Shown: piece by piece, positions 1-9,285 of the stretch
Position numbering within the stretch: the first letter of the stretch is position 1
Layout: each line of letters starts with the position of its first letter
NCBI GenBank assembly: GCA_018266375.1
Contig: JAFEAO010000001.1
Span: 194,800 to 258,799, forward strand
From: Bdellovibrionales bacterium
GTDB taxonomy: Bacteria; Bdellovibrionota; UBA1018; CAIMNF01
DNA length: 64,000 nt
Direction: 5' to 3'
The notes under the pieces: model-generated
Database searches by the model: none
Told to the model about the DNA's origin: nothing
What the model saw: the letters and a program-made list of their open reading frames with translations, nothing else
Made by a program: the position numbers and the translations under genes

Positions 1-929
1 ACAGCCTTCCGGTCTCGACTTCAGCTCCGGAAGTCGTTTTTTTACCTCGTCCGCACAAAGGCTCGGATGGGCGGAACAAGGCTGTGTTCGTCCACCAATC
101 GCAAGCCAACTTCGGCAAACGCGAAGAAGTCGACGTGATCGTTCCGATGCTTCATGGACAAAACTGCGAGGACGGTCGATTGCAAGGGTTACTCGATAGC
201 GCCGCCGTCCCCTACACCGGTTCGGGCGTGCTTGGGTCCGCGATCGGAATGGATAAAGAAATTTCAAAACGTTTAGCGAAGATGGCGGGCATCCCCATCG
301 TACCTTACCGCATCGTTCGCTCGTGGGATTCGGCCGCGACGCTCGAGAGCGTGATGTCGGACGCCGAGAAAAGTTTTAGCTACCCGATTTTCGTTAAGGC
401 CACTCGCGAAGGTTCGTCGGTCGGCGTGTACAAAGTAAAATCACGGGCGGAATTTTTGCCGGCGATTCAGAAAGCATTCGGTTACGACAACAAAGTGTTG
501 ATCGAAAAAGGCATCCCTGCTCGCGAGATCGAATTCTCGGCGATGCAGAACATCGATCGCTCTCAGAAGCCTCTCGTCTCTATTGCCGCGGAAATCATTC
601 CGACCGGCGAATTTTACACCTACGACGCCAAATACAACGATGAGAACGGAGCGATCTTTAAGATTCCGGCCGAGATTTCGAAAGAACAACTCGCGACGAT
701 GACCAAGCTTGCTCAGGACATCTTCATCGCGCTCGAGCTCGAGGGCTACGCGCGCATCGATTTGTTTTTGGACTCAAAGACGGGCGATTACTACTTGAAC
801 GAAGTGAACACGCTTCCGGGATTCACGTCGATCTCGATGTTCCCGAAGCTTTTCGAGGAAAGCGGAATTCCTTACACCGAACTCCTCACGAAGCTCGTCG
901 ACCTCGCGATGAGCAAGTCGGCGAAGTGA
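1..929 (+). CDS. ddl: D-alanine--D-alanine ligase, 5' end outside window
   Basis: ATP-grasp ligase that joins two D-alanines for peptidoglycan precursor synthesis in the cytoplasm. The reading frame is open from base 3, so the true start lies before the window and the first visible GTG (84) is internal. Visible family blocks are the HG-x3-EDG loop (HGQNCEDG), GSGVLGSAIGMDKEISK, the ATP-grasp segment FVKATREGSSVGV, and the metal and substrate site ARIDLFLD...YLNEVNTLPGFTSISMFPK near the C-terminus. The family usually has G where this protein has N-C in HGQNCEDG. It ends 3 bases before the convergent neighbour, so no room is left for a separate terminator. Family assignment is secure; the N-terminal nucleotide-fold half is missing from view. 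Confidence 0.95.
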   Translation, partial: SLPVSTSAPEVVFLPRPHKGSDGRNKAVFVHQSQANFGKREEVDVIVPMLHGQNCEDGRLQGLLDSAAVPYTGSGVLGSAIGMDKEISKRLAKMAGIPIVPYRIVRSWDSAATLESVMSDAEKSFSYPIFVKATREGSSVGVYKVKSRAEFLPAIQKAFGYDNKVLIEKGIPAREIEFSAMQNIDRSQKPLVSIAAEIIPTGEFYTYDAKYNDENGAIFKIPAEISKEQLATMTKLAQDIFIALELEGYARIDLFLDSKTGDYYLNEVNTLPGFTSISMFPKLFEESGIPYTELLTKLVDLAMSKSAK

Positions 930-932
930 TAT

Positions 933-2033
933 TCAGTAGTAAGCGATTTTGCCGAGCCCGATGCTTCCGCCGTTGATCCAGAAGAAATCATTGAGCAGCG
1001 TCAACTGGCGTTTCGTTTCGTCGTAACCGCGGTGAACGCGACCGATACGGCGAGCAACGTCTTCGGCGCCCCAAGCGGCCTTAATCGTTTCCAATTCGCT
1101 CTTGTAGGTGCCGAAAACTTCGACTGATCGATTTTTCACGGCGTTCAAAATATCAACAAGCGTTGCTTGGTCGATCACGCCGGAAACACGGAAGTGAGCC
1201 AATGCGCCGAAAATTCGATAGGCTTCGGCGACTGCGGCCTTCAAATCGTGGGGTTGAATTTCGGCACGCTGGAGATCGCCCAATATGGTTTCGATAATCT
1301 CTTCTTTGACGTCGACTTGAGAACCAAACAAAAACCCCATTTGAGTCGATTCATTGCCTGCACGACCGAACTCGGCGGTCATTCGATAGAACTCGCTCAC
1401 GAGTTCTTCGGTTTTCGGATCTACCGGACTGACGACGACCCATTTATCGTCGACGCGAGCTTTATTACCGCCGAAGACCGTTGCTTGCGCTAACTCGTAT
1501 CCCCACGGATTTTTTCCATCGGCGGATTGGCCGAACACTCCGACCATCTTGGTCAGCGCTCTTGCGGCGTCATTTGTCGATTTATAGTCGAAACCGTAAC
1601 TCGTTCGAGTTGGCGCCGGAATATGTTTCATGATGAAGTCCGCGATTTGTCCGGGACTCACGTTCGATCCGGCCTGTGAACCGGCAGCGGCGATGAGCTT
1701 GACCAAAACCTCGGTCCAGACCGCTCCAGGGATCGATGATTTTTTACGAATCAATTGATCCTGGATCGCGTAGAAGGAATCGGGCGAAATGGTTTTGTCG
1801 TCGTACTTGGACAACGAAACAAAATGTCCGTCGCCGCCTGAGGCTTGAATCGCCCGCATCATCAGCTCGTCGTACATCGCGATGATTTCCCGCGACTTTG
1901 AAAAGCCATAAGTGCAGCCCGACATCTTTGGATATCCCTCGGCCAAAAAAGCAGGAACACTGAACCAACCTGCGTGGGCGACGCCGGCATTCAAAGAAAA
2001 CGCGAGGGCGATGAATGCAAATAAAGTTTTCAA
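933..2033 (-). CDS. Secreted protein of unknown function
   Basis: A 366-aa protein with a clear Sec signal peptide (LKTLFAFIALAFSLNAGVAHA, cut before GWFS). The longest ORF starts 48 bases upstream, but a TTG at 2033 lies about 8 bases after a GGAG ribosome site and puts the Lys-Thr-hydrophobic signal directly at the N-terminus, so TTG was chosen. The mature part is mainly helical-looking with few cysteines (MSGCTYGFSKSREIIAMYDELMM) and no catalytic motif I recognise. It is divergent from the small membrane protein that follows and convergent with ddl. Function unknown; export to periplasm or outside is inferred from the signal peptide. Confidence 0.7.
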   Translation of the reverse strand: MKTLFAFIALAFSLNAGVAHAGWFSVPAFLAEGYPKMSGCTYGFSKSREIIAMYDELMMRAIQASGGDGHFVSLSKYDDKTISPDSFYAIQDQLIRKKSSIPGAVWTEVLVKLIAAAGSQAGSNVSPGQIADFIMKHIPAPTRTSYGFDYKSTNDAARALTKMVGVFGQSADGKNPWGYELAQATVFGGNKARVDDKWVVVSPVDPKTEELVSEFYRMTAEFGRAGNESTQMGFLFGSQVDVKEEIIETILGDLQRAEIQPHDLKAAVAEAYRIFGALAHFRVSGVIDQATLVDILNAVKNRSVEVFGTYKSELETIKAAWGAEDVARRIGRVHRGYDETKRQLTLLNDFFWINGGSIGLGKIAYY

Positions 2034-2166
2034 GAAAAGGTCTCCAATTCGATTCGATAAGCAGCGGAGTAGTTGTAGCACATACCCGACTTTTTCTCAC
2101 GGAGATTTGCTCTGGATCTCGCATATTCAATTATCCTCGTTGATAAATTCGAGCTACGATCCACTT

Positions 2167-2535
2167 ATGGATACCAAATACGCGCCGGTCATCGTCGCGC
2201 CTCTGCTGACCCTCGTTTTAGCGGCGATCGGATTTTTCGGAATCTACCAGCTCATTACCCCGACGGTGGACCCCTTTGCGGCGATCAAAGGTATCGCGAT
2301 CTTCACCTCGATCGTCAATCCGCTTTTATTTTCGAAGATTTTTAAGACTGACCTGAAGACGCCGATGACGGTTTGGATTTTTCTGACCGCGCTGGCGATT
2401 GGTATCGCCCCTAACGCTTTCGAAGGCAATCCGAACATCGCGCTCGCCGCTCACTTCATCGCGTATCAGTTTTCCGCTTCATCGCTCTCCGCAATTCACG
2501 CGGTCGTCTTACGCAAAGAAGGCAAGACCAAGTAA
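2167..2535 (+). CDS. Small four-helix inner-membrane protein
   Basis: A 122-aa protein that is almost entirely hydrophobic, with four predicted membrane segments (near residues 5-27, 40-60, 68-87 and 92-116). The ATG was chosen because the longer frame upstream runs antisense through the signal-peptide end of the divergent gene and has no membrane character. No strong ribosome site is visible before it. No family was recognised. It stands alone between a divergent secreted protein and topA. Confidence 0.55.
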   Translation: MDTKYAPVIVAPLLTLVLAAIGFFGIYQLITPTVDPFAAIKGIAIFTSIVNPLLFSKIFKTDLKTPMTVWIFLTALAIGIAPNAFEGNPNIALAAHFIAYQFSASSLSAIHAVVLRKEGKTK

Positions 2536-2603
2536 CACTCCTTGCCACAAGAAAATCGGCGACTCAATTTTTCATCAAACTTACTGTATTTATCAGGACA
2601 TCC

Positions 2604-2620
2604 GAGCGAATCTTTCGCTC
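2604..2620 (+). other. Short perfect hairpin in the topA upstream region
   Basis: A 7-bp inverted repeat GAGCGAA / TTCGCTC with a 3-base loop between the small membrane gene and topA. No T-run follows, so it is a poor intrinsic terminator. The rest of 2536-2723 shows a TTGACT hexamer at 2653-2658 without a convincing -10, and a TATATA stretch just before the topA ribosome site. Confidence 0.3.
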
Positions 2621-2723
2621 TCGCGACTGCACCGGCAATTTTCCAACTCTTGACTAACGCCTAGGGTGTAGCGTTCTCTAAAAGAAGGGCCGAAGTTCGG
2701 GCACGTATATATAGAGGACAAAC

Positions 2724-5369
2724 GTGGCAAAAGAAGCGTCAAAAAATTGTCTGGTAATCGTGGAGTCTCCGACCAAAGCAAAAACGATTCGTAAGTTTTT
2801 GCCGAAGGGTTATGTCGTCGAAGCGTCCATGGGTCACGTTCGAGATCTTCCTCAGTCGGCCACCGACATTCCCGAAAAGTACAAAGAGCAAGAGTGGAGC
2901 AAGATCGGCGTCAACGTCGACGAAGACTTCCAGCCGCTCTACGTGATTCCAAAAGGCAAATTTAAGGTCATTCAAGATTTAAAGAAAAAGATGGCGGATG
3001 CTGACATCCTCTATCTCGCAACCGACGAAGACCGCGAAGGGGAATCCATTTCGTGGCACTTACTCGAGCTCTTGAAACCGAAGATCCCGGTGAAGCGAAT
3101 GGTGTTTCACGAGATCACGAAGAACGCGATCCTGAAAGCGCTCGAAGACACCCGCGAAGTCGACATGAAGCTCGTGCACGCCCAAGAAGCTCGCCGGATC
3201 TTGGACCGCCTGGTGGGTTACACCGTCTCCCCCCTCATCTGGAAAAAAATCGCTTACGGCCTTTCCGCCGGGCGCGTGCAATCGGCCGGTTTGCGCTTGG
3301 TCGTGAACCGCGAGCGCGAGCGTATCAAATTTAAAAGCGCGACGTACTGGGATCTCGAAGCCGAACTCGAAAAAGCGGGCAAAAACGGCGGCGCATTCAC
3401 CGCGAAATCCTTGTCCTTAAACGGCAAGCGCATCGCGACTACCAAAGACTTCGACGAGACGACGGGCAAGCTTCTCAACGAGAAGGACATACTCCTCCTC
3501 GACGAGGCTCATTCGCAAAAACTGCTCGCCGCCCTGAAGAGCGGCCAATACACCGTCAACTCGGTCGAAGAAAAGCAGTTCACCCAAAAGCCGTCGATTC
3601 CGTTCATCACCTCAAGCTTGCAACAAGAAGCCAACCGTAAACTCGGGATGTCGGCGCGGGATGCGATGCGGACCGCGCAAAGTTTGTACGAGCAAGGCTT
3701 CATCACCTACATGCGTACGGACTCGCCTTCACTCTCGCAAGAAGCGATCAGCGGCGCGCGCAATGCCGTCGAAGGCCTTTTCGGTAAAGAATTTTTGTCT
3801 CCGGAACCGCGTCAGTTCTCTTCGAAAAAGGGCGCGCAGGAAGCCCACGAAGCGATTCGTCCGGCGGGCGCCGAGTTCCAACATCCGCGCGAAACCGGGC
3901 TTACCGGCCGCGAACTCTCTTTGTACGAGTTGATCTGGATGCGTACCGTGGCTTCTCAGATGGCTGAGGCGCAAAAACTTTCGATCAGCGTGCGCATCAG
4001 CGCGAAATCCGGCTCCGATACCGTCGTGTTCGGCACCAGCGGCTCACGAATTCTTTTCCCGGGATTCTTGCGCGCGTACGTCGAAGGATCGGACGATCCG
4101 GAAGCGGCGCTCGAAGATCGCGAGGTCATCCTGCCGGAAATGAAGGAAGGCGACTCACTTAAGCTCAACAACATGAACGCGCTCACGCACACCACGAAGC
4201 CGCCGGCGCGATTCACCGAAGCATCGCTCGTTCAACAACTCGAGAAAGAAGGCATCGGGCGCCCGTCGACCTACGCATCGATCATCGACACCATTTTGGA
4301 TCGGGGCTATGCGCGTAAGCTCGGGAACGCGCTCGTTCCGACCTACACGGGTATCGGCGTGATGCAATTGCTCGAGACCAACTTTATGAACCTGGTCGAC
4401 TACAAATTCACTTCAGGCATGGAAGTCGCGCTCGACGAAATTGCCGAAGGCAAGCTCGACTCCGTTCCTTATCTGAAAAAGTTTTACTCGGGCAAAGAAG
4501 GTCTCGCCGCACAAGTTAAAGAGCAGGACAAGAAGATCGATCCTAAAGTTTCACGTACGATCCAACTCGACCAGATCAAAGACGCCGAAGTTAAAATCGG
4601 CCGCTACGGAGCGTACGTCGTGAAACCGGGAACGGAAACCAAGGATGAAGTCCACGCGACCATTCCGGATGATATCGCGCCGGGCGACTTGACCTCGACT
4701 CAGATCGAAGACTTGCTGATCGCTTCCGAACGCGGGCCACAGTCTTTGGGTAAACACCCGAAAACCGGCGAAGACGTGTTCTGCCTCACCGGCCGCTACG
4801 GCCCTTATGTGCAGCTCGGTCTTGCATCCGACGACAATCCGAAACCACGTCGCGCCTCTCTCTTAAAAGGCATGGATCCAAAGACCATTACCTTTGAAGA
4901 AGCGGTAAAACTTTTGAGCCTCCCGCGCGAACTCGGAATTCATCCGGAAAAACAAAAGCCGGTGGTGGCGTCGATGGGCCGCTTCGGACCTTACGTGATG
5001 TGCGATGGCGATTTCCGCTCGCTCAAAAAAGACGACAACGTGTTTACGGTGACGTTTGAACGCGCGATGGAACTCATGCGCGAAGAAAAACGCTCGCGCC
5101 GTGGCGCTCAAGCTCTCAAAGACCTCGGCAAGTACGAGGAACAAGCGGTCGAGCTCATGGACGGCAAGTACGGCATGTACCTCAAGTGGGGCAAAGTGAA
5201 CGCGACTCTTCCAAAAGAGATCAATCACGAGACGCTCACTCTCGAACAAGCGATTCCGGTTTTGAAGGCTCGCTTGGAGCAAGTCGGCGATCAACCGGCA
5301 AAAGGCGGCAAGAAAGCCGCTGCAGCCGAGAAAAAAGCGCCTGCTAAAAAGAAACCCGCGAAGAAGTAA
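2724..5369 (+). CDS. topA: DNA topoisomerase I (type IA)
   Basis: Relaxes negative supercoils through a transient 5'-phosphotyrosine link. The GTG start follows a GAGGAC ribosome site. The order of parts is TOPRIM (VIVESPTKAKTI at about residue 11, DEDREGE near 100), the GLSAGRVQSAGLRLVV block, the active-site region ITYMRTDS with catalytic Tyr at about residue 329, and the domain around GIGRPSTYASII. Then come at least four C-terminal G-(R/K)-(Y/F)-G-x-Y repeats (GRYGAYV, GRYGPYV, GRFGPYV, GKYGMYL) and a Lys/Ala-rich tail. The tail replaces the Cys4 zinc ribbons of the E. coli enzyme; similar zinc-free Lys-rich ends are known in other bacteria. At 881 aa it is full length. Two bases separate it from the next gene. 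Confidence 0.97.
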   Translation: MAKEASKNCLVIVESPTKAKTIRKFLPKGYVVEASMGHVRDLPQSATDIPEKYKEQEWSKIGVNVDEDFQPLYVIPKGKFKVIQDLKKKMADADILYLATDEDREGESISWHLLELLKPKIPVKRMVFHEITKNAILKALEDTREVDMKLVHAQEARRILDRLVGYTVSPLIWKKIAYGLSAGRVQSAGLRLVVNRERERIKFKSATYWDLEAELEKAGKNGGAFTAKSLSLNGKRIATTKDFDETTGKLLNEKDILLLDEAHSQKLLAALKSGQYTVNSVEEKQFTQKPSIPFITSSLQQEANRKLGMSARDAMRTAQSLYEQGFITYMRTDSPSLSQEAISGARNAVEGLFGKEFLSPEPRQFSSKKGAQEAHEAIRPAGAEFQHPRETGLTGRELSLYELIWMRTVASQMAEAQKLSISVRISAKSGSDTVVFGTSGSRILFPGFLRAYVEGSDDPEAALEDREVILPEMKEGDSLKLNNMNALTHTTKPPARFTEASLVQQLEKEGIGRPSTYASIIDTILDRGYARKLGNALVPTYTGIGVMQLLETNFMNLVDYKFTSGMEVALDEIAEGKLDSVPYLKKFYSGKEGLAAQVKEQDKKIDPKVSRTIQLDQIKDAEVKIGRYGAYVVKPGTETKDEVHATIPDDIAPGDLTSTQIEDLLIASERGPQSLGKHPKTGEDVFCLTGRYGPYVQLGLASDDNPKPRRASLLKGMDPKTITFEEAVKLLSLPRELGIHPEKQKPVVASMGRFGPYVMCDGDFRSLKKDDNVFTVTFERAMELMREEKRSRRGAQALKDLGKYEEQAVELMDGKYGMYLKWGKVNATLPKEINHETLTLEQAIPVLKARLEQVGDQPAKGGKKAAAAEKKAPAKKKPAKK

Positions 5370-5371
5370 CC

Positions 5372-5935
5372 ATGGCCTCTCGCAGCTGGCTTTTGAGCGC
5401 ATTTGACCCCTTCCTGAACCGGCCGGCGAATCACTCGATGCAGGTGCTCGACGTCATTCAAAAACTGAATCACGATCCCGCTCTCAAAATTTATACCGTC
5501 TTGCTACCCACCGAGTACGATCGCTGCGAAGGCGTATTACTCGCCGAAATCGCGAAGCTCGATGCGCAAGGAGTACAACTCGCCGGCGTGCTTTCGATCG
5601 GCGAGGGTCGCGAAGACTTTGTCATCGAGACGCAAGCCAACAATCTCGACCACTCGGCCCAAGAAGATAACGTCGGCATCGTAAGGACCCAGCAAAAAAT
5701 TTTTCAAAATCGGGACGATATTCTAAAAATGGATTTTCCGGTCGACCGGTTTAAAATTCAAAAATCGCTGAATCCCGGGTTTTTTGTCTGTAACCATCTG
5801 TGCGCAAGAATGATGGTCGCCCGCGAAAAAGATCCGACCCTCCCCGTCTTCGGGTTCGTGCACGTCCCTCGCCACGACCTCACCCACAAGTTCTCGACCG
5901 AGGATTGTGCGCGATCAATTCTTGCCGGACTCTAA
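5372..5935 (+). CDS. Pyroglutamyl-peptidase-like protein (peptidase C15 family)
   Basis: Resembles pyrrolidone-carboxylate peptidases, cytoplasmic cysteine peptidases that remove N-terminal pyroglutamate. Visible are the N-terminal LLSAFDPF-x-N-R-x-AN block and a plausible catalytic triad: Glu86 in VIETQANNLD, Cys140 in GFFVCNHLC, and His164 in FGFVHVPR. The 24-residue Cys-His spacing matches the family (Cys144/His168). At 187 aa it is slightly shorter than the usual 200-215. It starts 2 bases after the topA stop and is probably read from the same transcript. Its 3' end overlaps the convergent hot-dog gene by 21 bases. The family is likely; true substrate specificity is not proven. Confidence 0.8.
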   Translation: MASRSWLLSAFDPFLNRPANHSMQVLDVIQKLNHDPALKIYTVLLPTEYDRCEGVLLAEIAKLDAQGVQLAGVLSIGEGREDFVIETQANNLDHSAQEDNVGIVRTQQKIFQNRDDILKMDFPVDRFKIQKSLNPGFFVCNHLCARMMVAREKDPTLPVFGFVHVPRHDLTHKFSTEDCARSILAGL

Positions 5936-6412
5936 AGCGCGAGCCGCGATCTTCTTTTTATAAAACTCTTTGGTGGCGACATACATCGTCTTGGTGATCT
6001 CCGCATGCACCACGCCGGCTTCGTCGATGGCGTTTACATACAAATCAAAAGTATATTCGCCTTCGGCATCGGCCTTCGAGCGCGCCGTCGCGATGACTTC
6101 GTCGGTGAGTTTAAAATCATAATAGAGAGTGGTTTTACCCGGCCGTCTGAATCGTACGGAGGCACCCTTGTCCCACACCACGTAACTCTTGCCGAGAATT
6201 TCGATCAGCATGACCATAAAAAACGGATCCGCCGCGGCATAAATACTTCCGCCGAAGATCGTGCCAACCCAGTTGTAGGTGTGGAGATTGAGGGGCAATT
6301 TGACTCGGAGCTCTTTGAAATCCGGCGACACACTCAAAACTCTCGCACCTGTGAACCAAATACAGGGCCACAAGTTAAAGAGCCACCGAGAATAGACGTG
6401 ACGCGGGATCAT
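5915..6412 (-). CDS. Hot-dog fold protein, DUF4442/thioesterase-like
   Basis: A 165-aa protein resembling DUF4442 or PaaI-like hot-dog proteins, which often bind or hydrolyse acyl-CoA thioesters. The typical pieces are LHTYNWVGTIFGGSIYAAADPFFMVML (hot-dog helix) and KGASVRFRRPGKTTLYYDFKLT (following strand). A catalytic Asp or Glu is not certain, so enzymatic activity is inferred from the family only. The ATG follows GAGCAGGA. The C-terminus is Lys-rich. It lies convergent with the C15 peptidase (21-base overlap) and divergent from the secreted protein at 6487. Confidence 0.7.
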   Translation of the reverse strand: MIPRHVYSRWLFNLWPCIWFTGARVLSVSPDFKELRVKLPLNLHTYNWVGTIFGGSIYAAADPFFMVMLIEILGKSYVVWDKGASVRFRRPGKTTLYYDFKLTDEVIATARSKADAEGEYTFDLYVNAIDEAGVVHAEITKTMYVATKEFYKKKIAARALESGKN

Positions 6413-6486
6413 TCCTGCTCAGAATACAAGGTTCCCGTTGAAAAGCCAAACTCCGCTTAGTATACCTCCTGACGAGGGAGAGCTTT

Positions 6487-6975
6487 ATGAAACTTACAAT
6501 TTTGGCCGGTCTGTTGATGGTATCAAACGCGTTTGCTTGCGGAGGAAGCGCTTACAACTGGCTCGACCTTTACGTCTCGGCCGACGGCAACGTTTCTCGC
6601 CACATCAAACCCGAGCTCACTCCCGATCACAAAGAAATCAACGACACCTACTATCTTCGAAACGTCGACGAGAGCATCAGTCTCATCGCCGGCATGTATG
6701 TCGAAGGCGATGGACACAGCGCGAGCATCCAGCTCCTCGAGCAAGTATCGGACAGCTATACTCGCGACGGCCAAACCCAGAAAGGCGTCTTTGCTTCTCT
6801 TTACAAAGTGACCAAGGTCACGAAGGCCGCGCCTCCTAGCCAAGTGCGCACCGAAGAATCCGAGTACGTTAAAGTAACCAACAACTACTTGGGGAACGGC
6901 ACTTACACCCGAGGATGCGGCGACATCCAGGTCGAGAGCGACCGCTCGAAGATCGTGATGCCGATCAAGCCCTAG
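6487..6975 (+). CDS. Small secreted protein of unknown function
   Basis: A 162-aa protein with signal peptide MKLTILAGLLMVSNAFA followed by a Cys at the mature N-terminus (CGGSAYNW). It could be processed by signal peptidase I after NAFA; a lipobox reading (NAFAC) lacks the usual Leu at -3 and is less likely. A strong GAGGGAGAG ribosome site sits 5-6 bases before the ATG. A second Cys lies near the C-terminus (TRGCGDIQVES), so one disulfide is possible. It is otherwise a beta-rich 140-residue domain without a recognised family. It is convergent with the photolyase gene 13 bases away. Confidence 0.65.
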   Translation: MKLTILAGLLMVSNAFACGGSAYNWLDLYVSADGNVSRHIKPELTPDHKEINDTYYLRNVDESISLIAGMYVEGDGHSASIQLLEQVSDSYTRDGQTQKGVFASLYKVTKVTKAAPPSQVRTEESEYVKVTNNYLGNGTYTRGCGDIQVESDRSKIVMPIKP

Positions 6976-6988
6976 CCGGACTGCGACT

Positions 6989-8401
6989 CTACTTTACCGC
7001 CTTGTACATCTTTAGCGCGCGATCGCGTTGTACGGCATGATCGACGATAGGCTCGGGATAGTCACCGCCCACTCCGAACAAACCCTCGTCGTGAGGCCAG
7101 TGGATTTTTTTGTCGTCGAGCTTTTTTAGCTCGGGAACGAATCGGCGGATAAAATCGCCGCTCGGATCGAATTTTTCGCTCTGGGAGACGGGATTGAAAA
7201 TCCGGAAGTAAGGCTGAGCATCGCATCCGGTGGAGGCGCTCCATTGCCAACCGCCGTTGTTCGCGGCGAGATCGAAGTCGAGAAGCTGGCGAGCGAAGTA
7301 CTCCTCGCCCCAACGCCAATCGATGAGTAAATCTTTGGTGAGGAACGATGCCACGATCATCCGGAGACGATTGTGCATCCAGCCCGTTTCATTGAGCTGT
7401 CTCATCGCCGCATCGACGATTGGAAATCCGGTGCGGCCTTCGCACCAGGCTTCGAAATCCGATTTCTTGCCGATCCACTTGATTTTGTCGTACTCCGGCC
7501 GGAAAGCGTGCCCGTCGACGTGCGGAAACTGATCCAAAATCATCTGATAAAAATCGCGCCAGATGAGTTCGGTCAGCCATACTTTGGCCCCCGCCGAAAA
7601 ATGCTCGTAGCAAAACCGGACGGCCTCCCGAATCGACAGGGTTCCAAAGCGAAAGTGCGGAGAGAGCGAGCTTGTGCCGTCGACTGCGGGAAAGTTTCGA
7701 TCGTTGCCGTAATCGCGAATGGCGTCGGTAAAACTCTTGAGCGAGCGGCGCGCGGCCTTCTCACCGCCCGCGATCGAGATCTCCTGCGGTTTAAATTTTT
7801 GATCGAAAAAGGAAACGCTCTTGGTTTTGATCGCCGATGCCGGCATCAGGCGCTTGAAATTGGCGGAACACTCATGCAAGTGCGTCGCGCGCTTTGATTC
7901 GAGCATTTTGAGCCACGCACGCGAGTAAGGAGTAAAAACCTTGTAAGGTTCTTTGCTCCCGTTCAAGATCTCGCGACTCTCGAACATCACTTGATCTTTC
8001 ACCGCGACAAGGCGGACACCCGCGCGCTTCAAAGCGGAGTCAACCACTGCGTCGCGCTTCTTGGTCGCGGGTTCGTAGTCACGACCGGTAAATACGGCCT
8101 GCACTTTATATTCGGCTGCAAGCTTCGGCACGAGTACCGTCGGGTCCCCGCGAACCACAAGGAGCTTACCGCCGTGACGAGCAAGCCCTTCTTGCATTTC
8201 ATCCAAGCAAGCTTGAATAAATGTCACCCGACGGTCGGCCGCAGGAAGGGAATCCACGATCGTCGTGTCGATGATGAAAATCGGGAGAACCTGCAGCGCC
8301 GCATGCGTGGCTTCAAAAAATGGGCGGTGATCGTGGAGGCGTAAATCTCGCCGCAGCCAAACGATCGCGCGCTCCATCGGCGCGGCACCGAGTCCGGTCA
8401 T
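6989..8401 (-). CDS. phr: Deoxyribodipyrimidine photo-lyase, class I type
   Basis: Light-driven FAD enzyme that splits cyclobutane pyrimidine dimers. The N-terminal antenna-binding fold begins IVWLRRDLRLHDHRPFFEA. The C-terminal FAD-binding helical domain contains WLTELIWRDFYQMIL, GFPIVDAAMRQLNETGWMHNRLRMIVASF, DLLIDWRWGEEYFARQLLDFDLAANNGGWQW and GCDAQPYFRIFNP, all family hallmarks. The 470-aa length is normal. The ATG at 8401 overlaps the stop of the ZIP transporter in an ATGA arrangement, so translation is probably coupled; an internal ATG at 8377 would also fit the family N-terminus. CPD specificity rather than 6-4 or cryptochrome function is likely but not proven. Confidence 0.93.
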   Translation of the reverse strand: MTGLGAAPMERAIVWLRRDLRLHDHRPFFEATHAALQVLPIFIIDTTIVDSLPAADRRVTFIQACLDEMQEGLARHGGKLLVVRGDPTVLVPKLAAEYKVQAVFTGRDYEPATKKRDAVVDSALKRAGVRLVAVKDQVMFESREILNGSKEPYKVFTPYSRAWLKMLESKRATHLHECSANFKRLMPASAIKTKSVSFFDQKFKPQEISIAGGEKAARRSLKSFTDAIRDYGNDRNFPAVDGTSSLSPHFRFGTLSIREAVRFCYEHFSAGAKVWLTELIWRDFYQMILDQFPHVDGHAFRPEYDKIKWIGKKSDFEAWCEGRTGFPIVDAAMRQLNETGWMHNRLRMIVASFLTKDLLIDWRWGEEYFARQLLDFDLAANNGGWQWSASTGCDAQPYFRIFNPVSQSEKFDPSGDFIRRFVPELKKLDDKKIHWPHDEGLFGVGGDYPEPIVDHAVQRDRALKMYKAVK

Positions 8402-9285
8402 AGATTGATTCCCATGGAATCGAGAATGAGGTGCGACGCGAGATATACCGCGGCACCCGCGGCAATCCACATCGGTGCAAACTTGAGTTTAAGCGCGGTC
8501 GGAAGAAGTTGTACTAAAGTCACAAAAATCAAAATCCCGGATGAGATCGCGAGGAACCCCGCTTGAAATCCCGTCACCACATAAGGAATGAGCGAGCCCA
8601 GCGCAAAGGCACCGCCGATAAAATAAAACGCCTTCGATGCGGATTTAATTCCCGCTCCACCCGCCAAAGCCATCGCGCCCGAGAGAACGGCTTCAGGCAA
8701 CAAGTGCAACACCACGCCGATCACGATGATGAGACCGAGCTTCGGGTTTACGGCTTGAATCGACGACATCGCCATCCCGTCAAAGAGCGAACAAATCATG
8801 AAACACGCGATCGCCGAGCAAACTTCGCCGTGCCCCAGAACTTCTTGGTGCGTGTGCGTGTGCAGATGTCCGTGCTCATGCGATTGATCGCAATCTTCGG
8901 CATCTTTGAGCGTATGATGATGGTGGTGATCGTGCCCGCCGTGTAAAGCATCGTCGTGCGTCTCGACGTGATCGAGCGACGAATGGTCCGGGGTGAAAAA
9001 TTTTTCGACGAATTTGAGGCGCGGAACTCCGTAACGTTCGAAAATCACGACGAGACCCATCCCGACGAGCGCCCAACCGAAAAACGCCTTGGGCCCGTGC
9101 GGATAAGTCATGATGTTTTCGGGGAGCAGTTCTAAAAAGAGCGCGGCAAGCATGAAGCCCGCGGCGACGGCGATAAAAATCTGGAGCTGATCCATGTTGA
9201 GCTTGCGACCCGTCTTATGCATGAACCAAAGCCCCAAAAGAATGGTTGAAAGGGCGATAATCATGGATAGAGTGAGAAGAAGCAT
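8398..9285 (-). CDS. ZIP-family divalent metal transporter
   Basis: A 295-aa inner-membrane protein with about eight hydrophobic segments. The long loop between segments 3 and 4 carries a dense His cluster (HGGHDHHHHH and a second H-x-H-rich stretch) typical of ZIP metal permeases. The membrane-embedded metal motif appears as HLLPEAVLSG, the family's H-x-x-P-E. The likely substrate is zinc, iron or manganese. ATG at 9285 was preferred over a GTG nine bases upstream because a TAGGGTGG ribosome site is correctly spaced. The gene is translationally coupled to the photolyase. Its start codon interlocks with that of the divergent pseudouridine synthase (CATG). Confidence 0.85.
   Translation of the reverse strand: MLLLTLSMIIALSTILLGLWFMHKTGRKLNMDQLQIFIAVAAGFMLAALFLELLPENIMTYPHGPKAFFGWALVGMGLVVIFERYGVPRLKFVEKFFTPDHSSLDHVETHDDALHGGHDHHHHHTLKDAEDCDQSHEHGHLHTHTHQEVLGHGEVCSAIACFMICSLFDGMAMSSIQAVNPKLGLIIVIGVVLHLLPEAVLSGAMALAGGAGIKSASKAFYFIGGAFALGSLIPYVVTGFQAGFLAISSGILIFVTLVQLLPTALKLKFAPMWIAAGAAVYLASHLILDSMGINL

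Noticed and set aside
1744..2130. 128-aa minus-strand ORF over the start of the secreted protein at 933-2033
   Set aside because: Out-of-frame shadow rich in Arg, Cys and Phe; the signal-peptide frame explains the region.
4863..5402. 179-aa minus-strand ORF opposite the topA 3' end
   Set aside because: Shadow of the Lys-rich topA C-terminal repeats, giving an artificial Phe-rich sequence.
6523..6839. Alternative ORFs overlapping the secreted protein at 6487 on both strands
   Set aside because: The 6487 frame alone has a ribosome site and a signal peptide.
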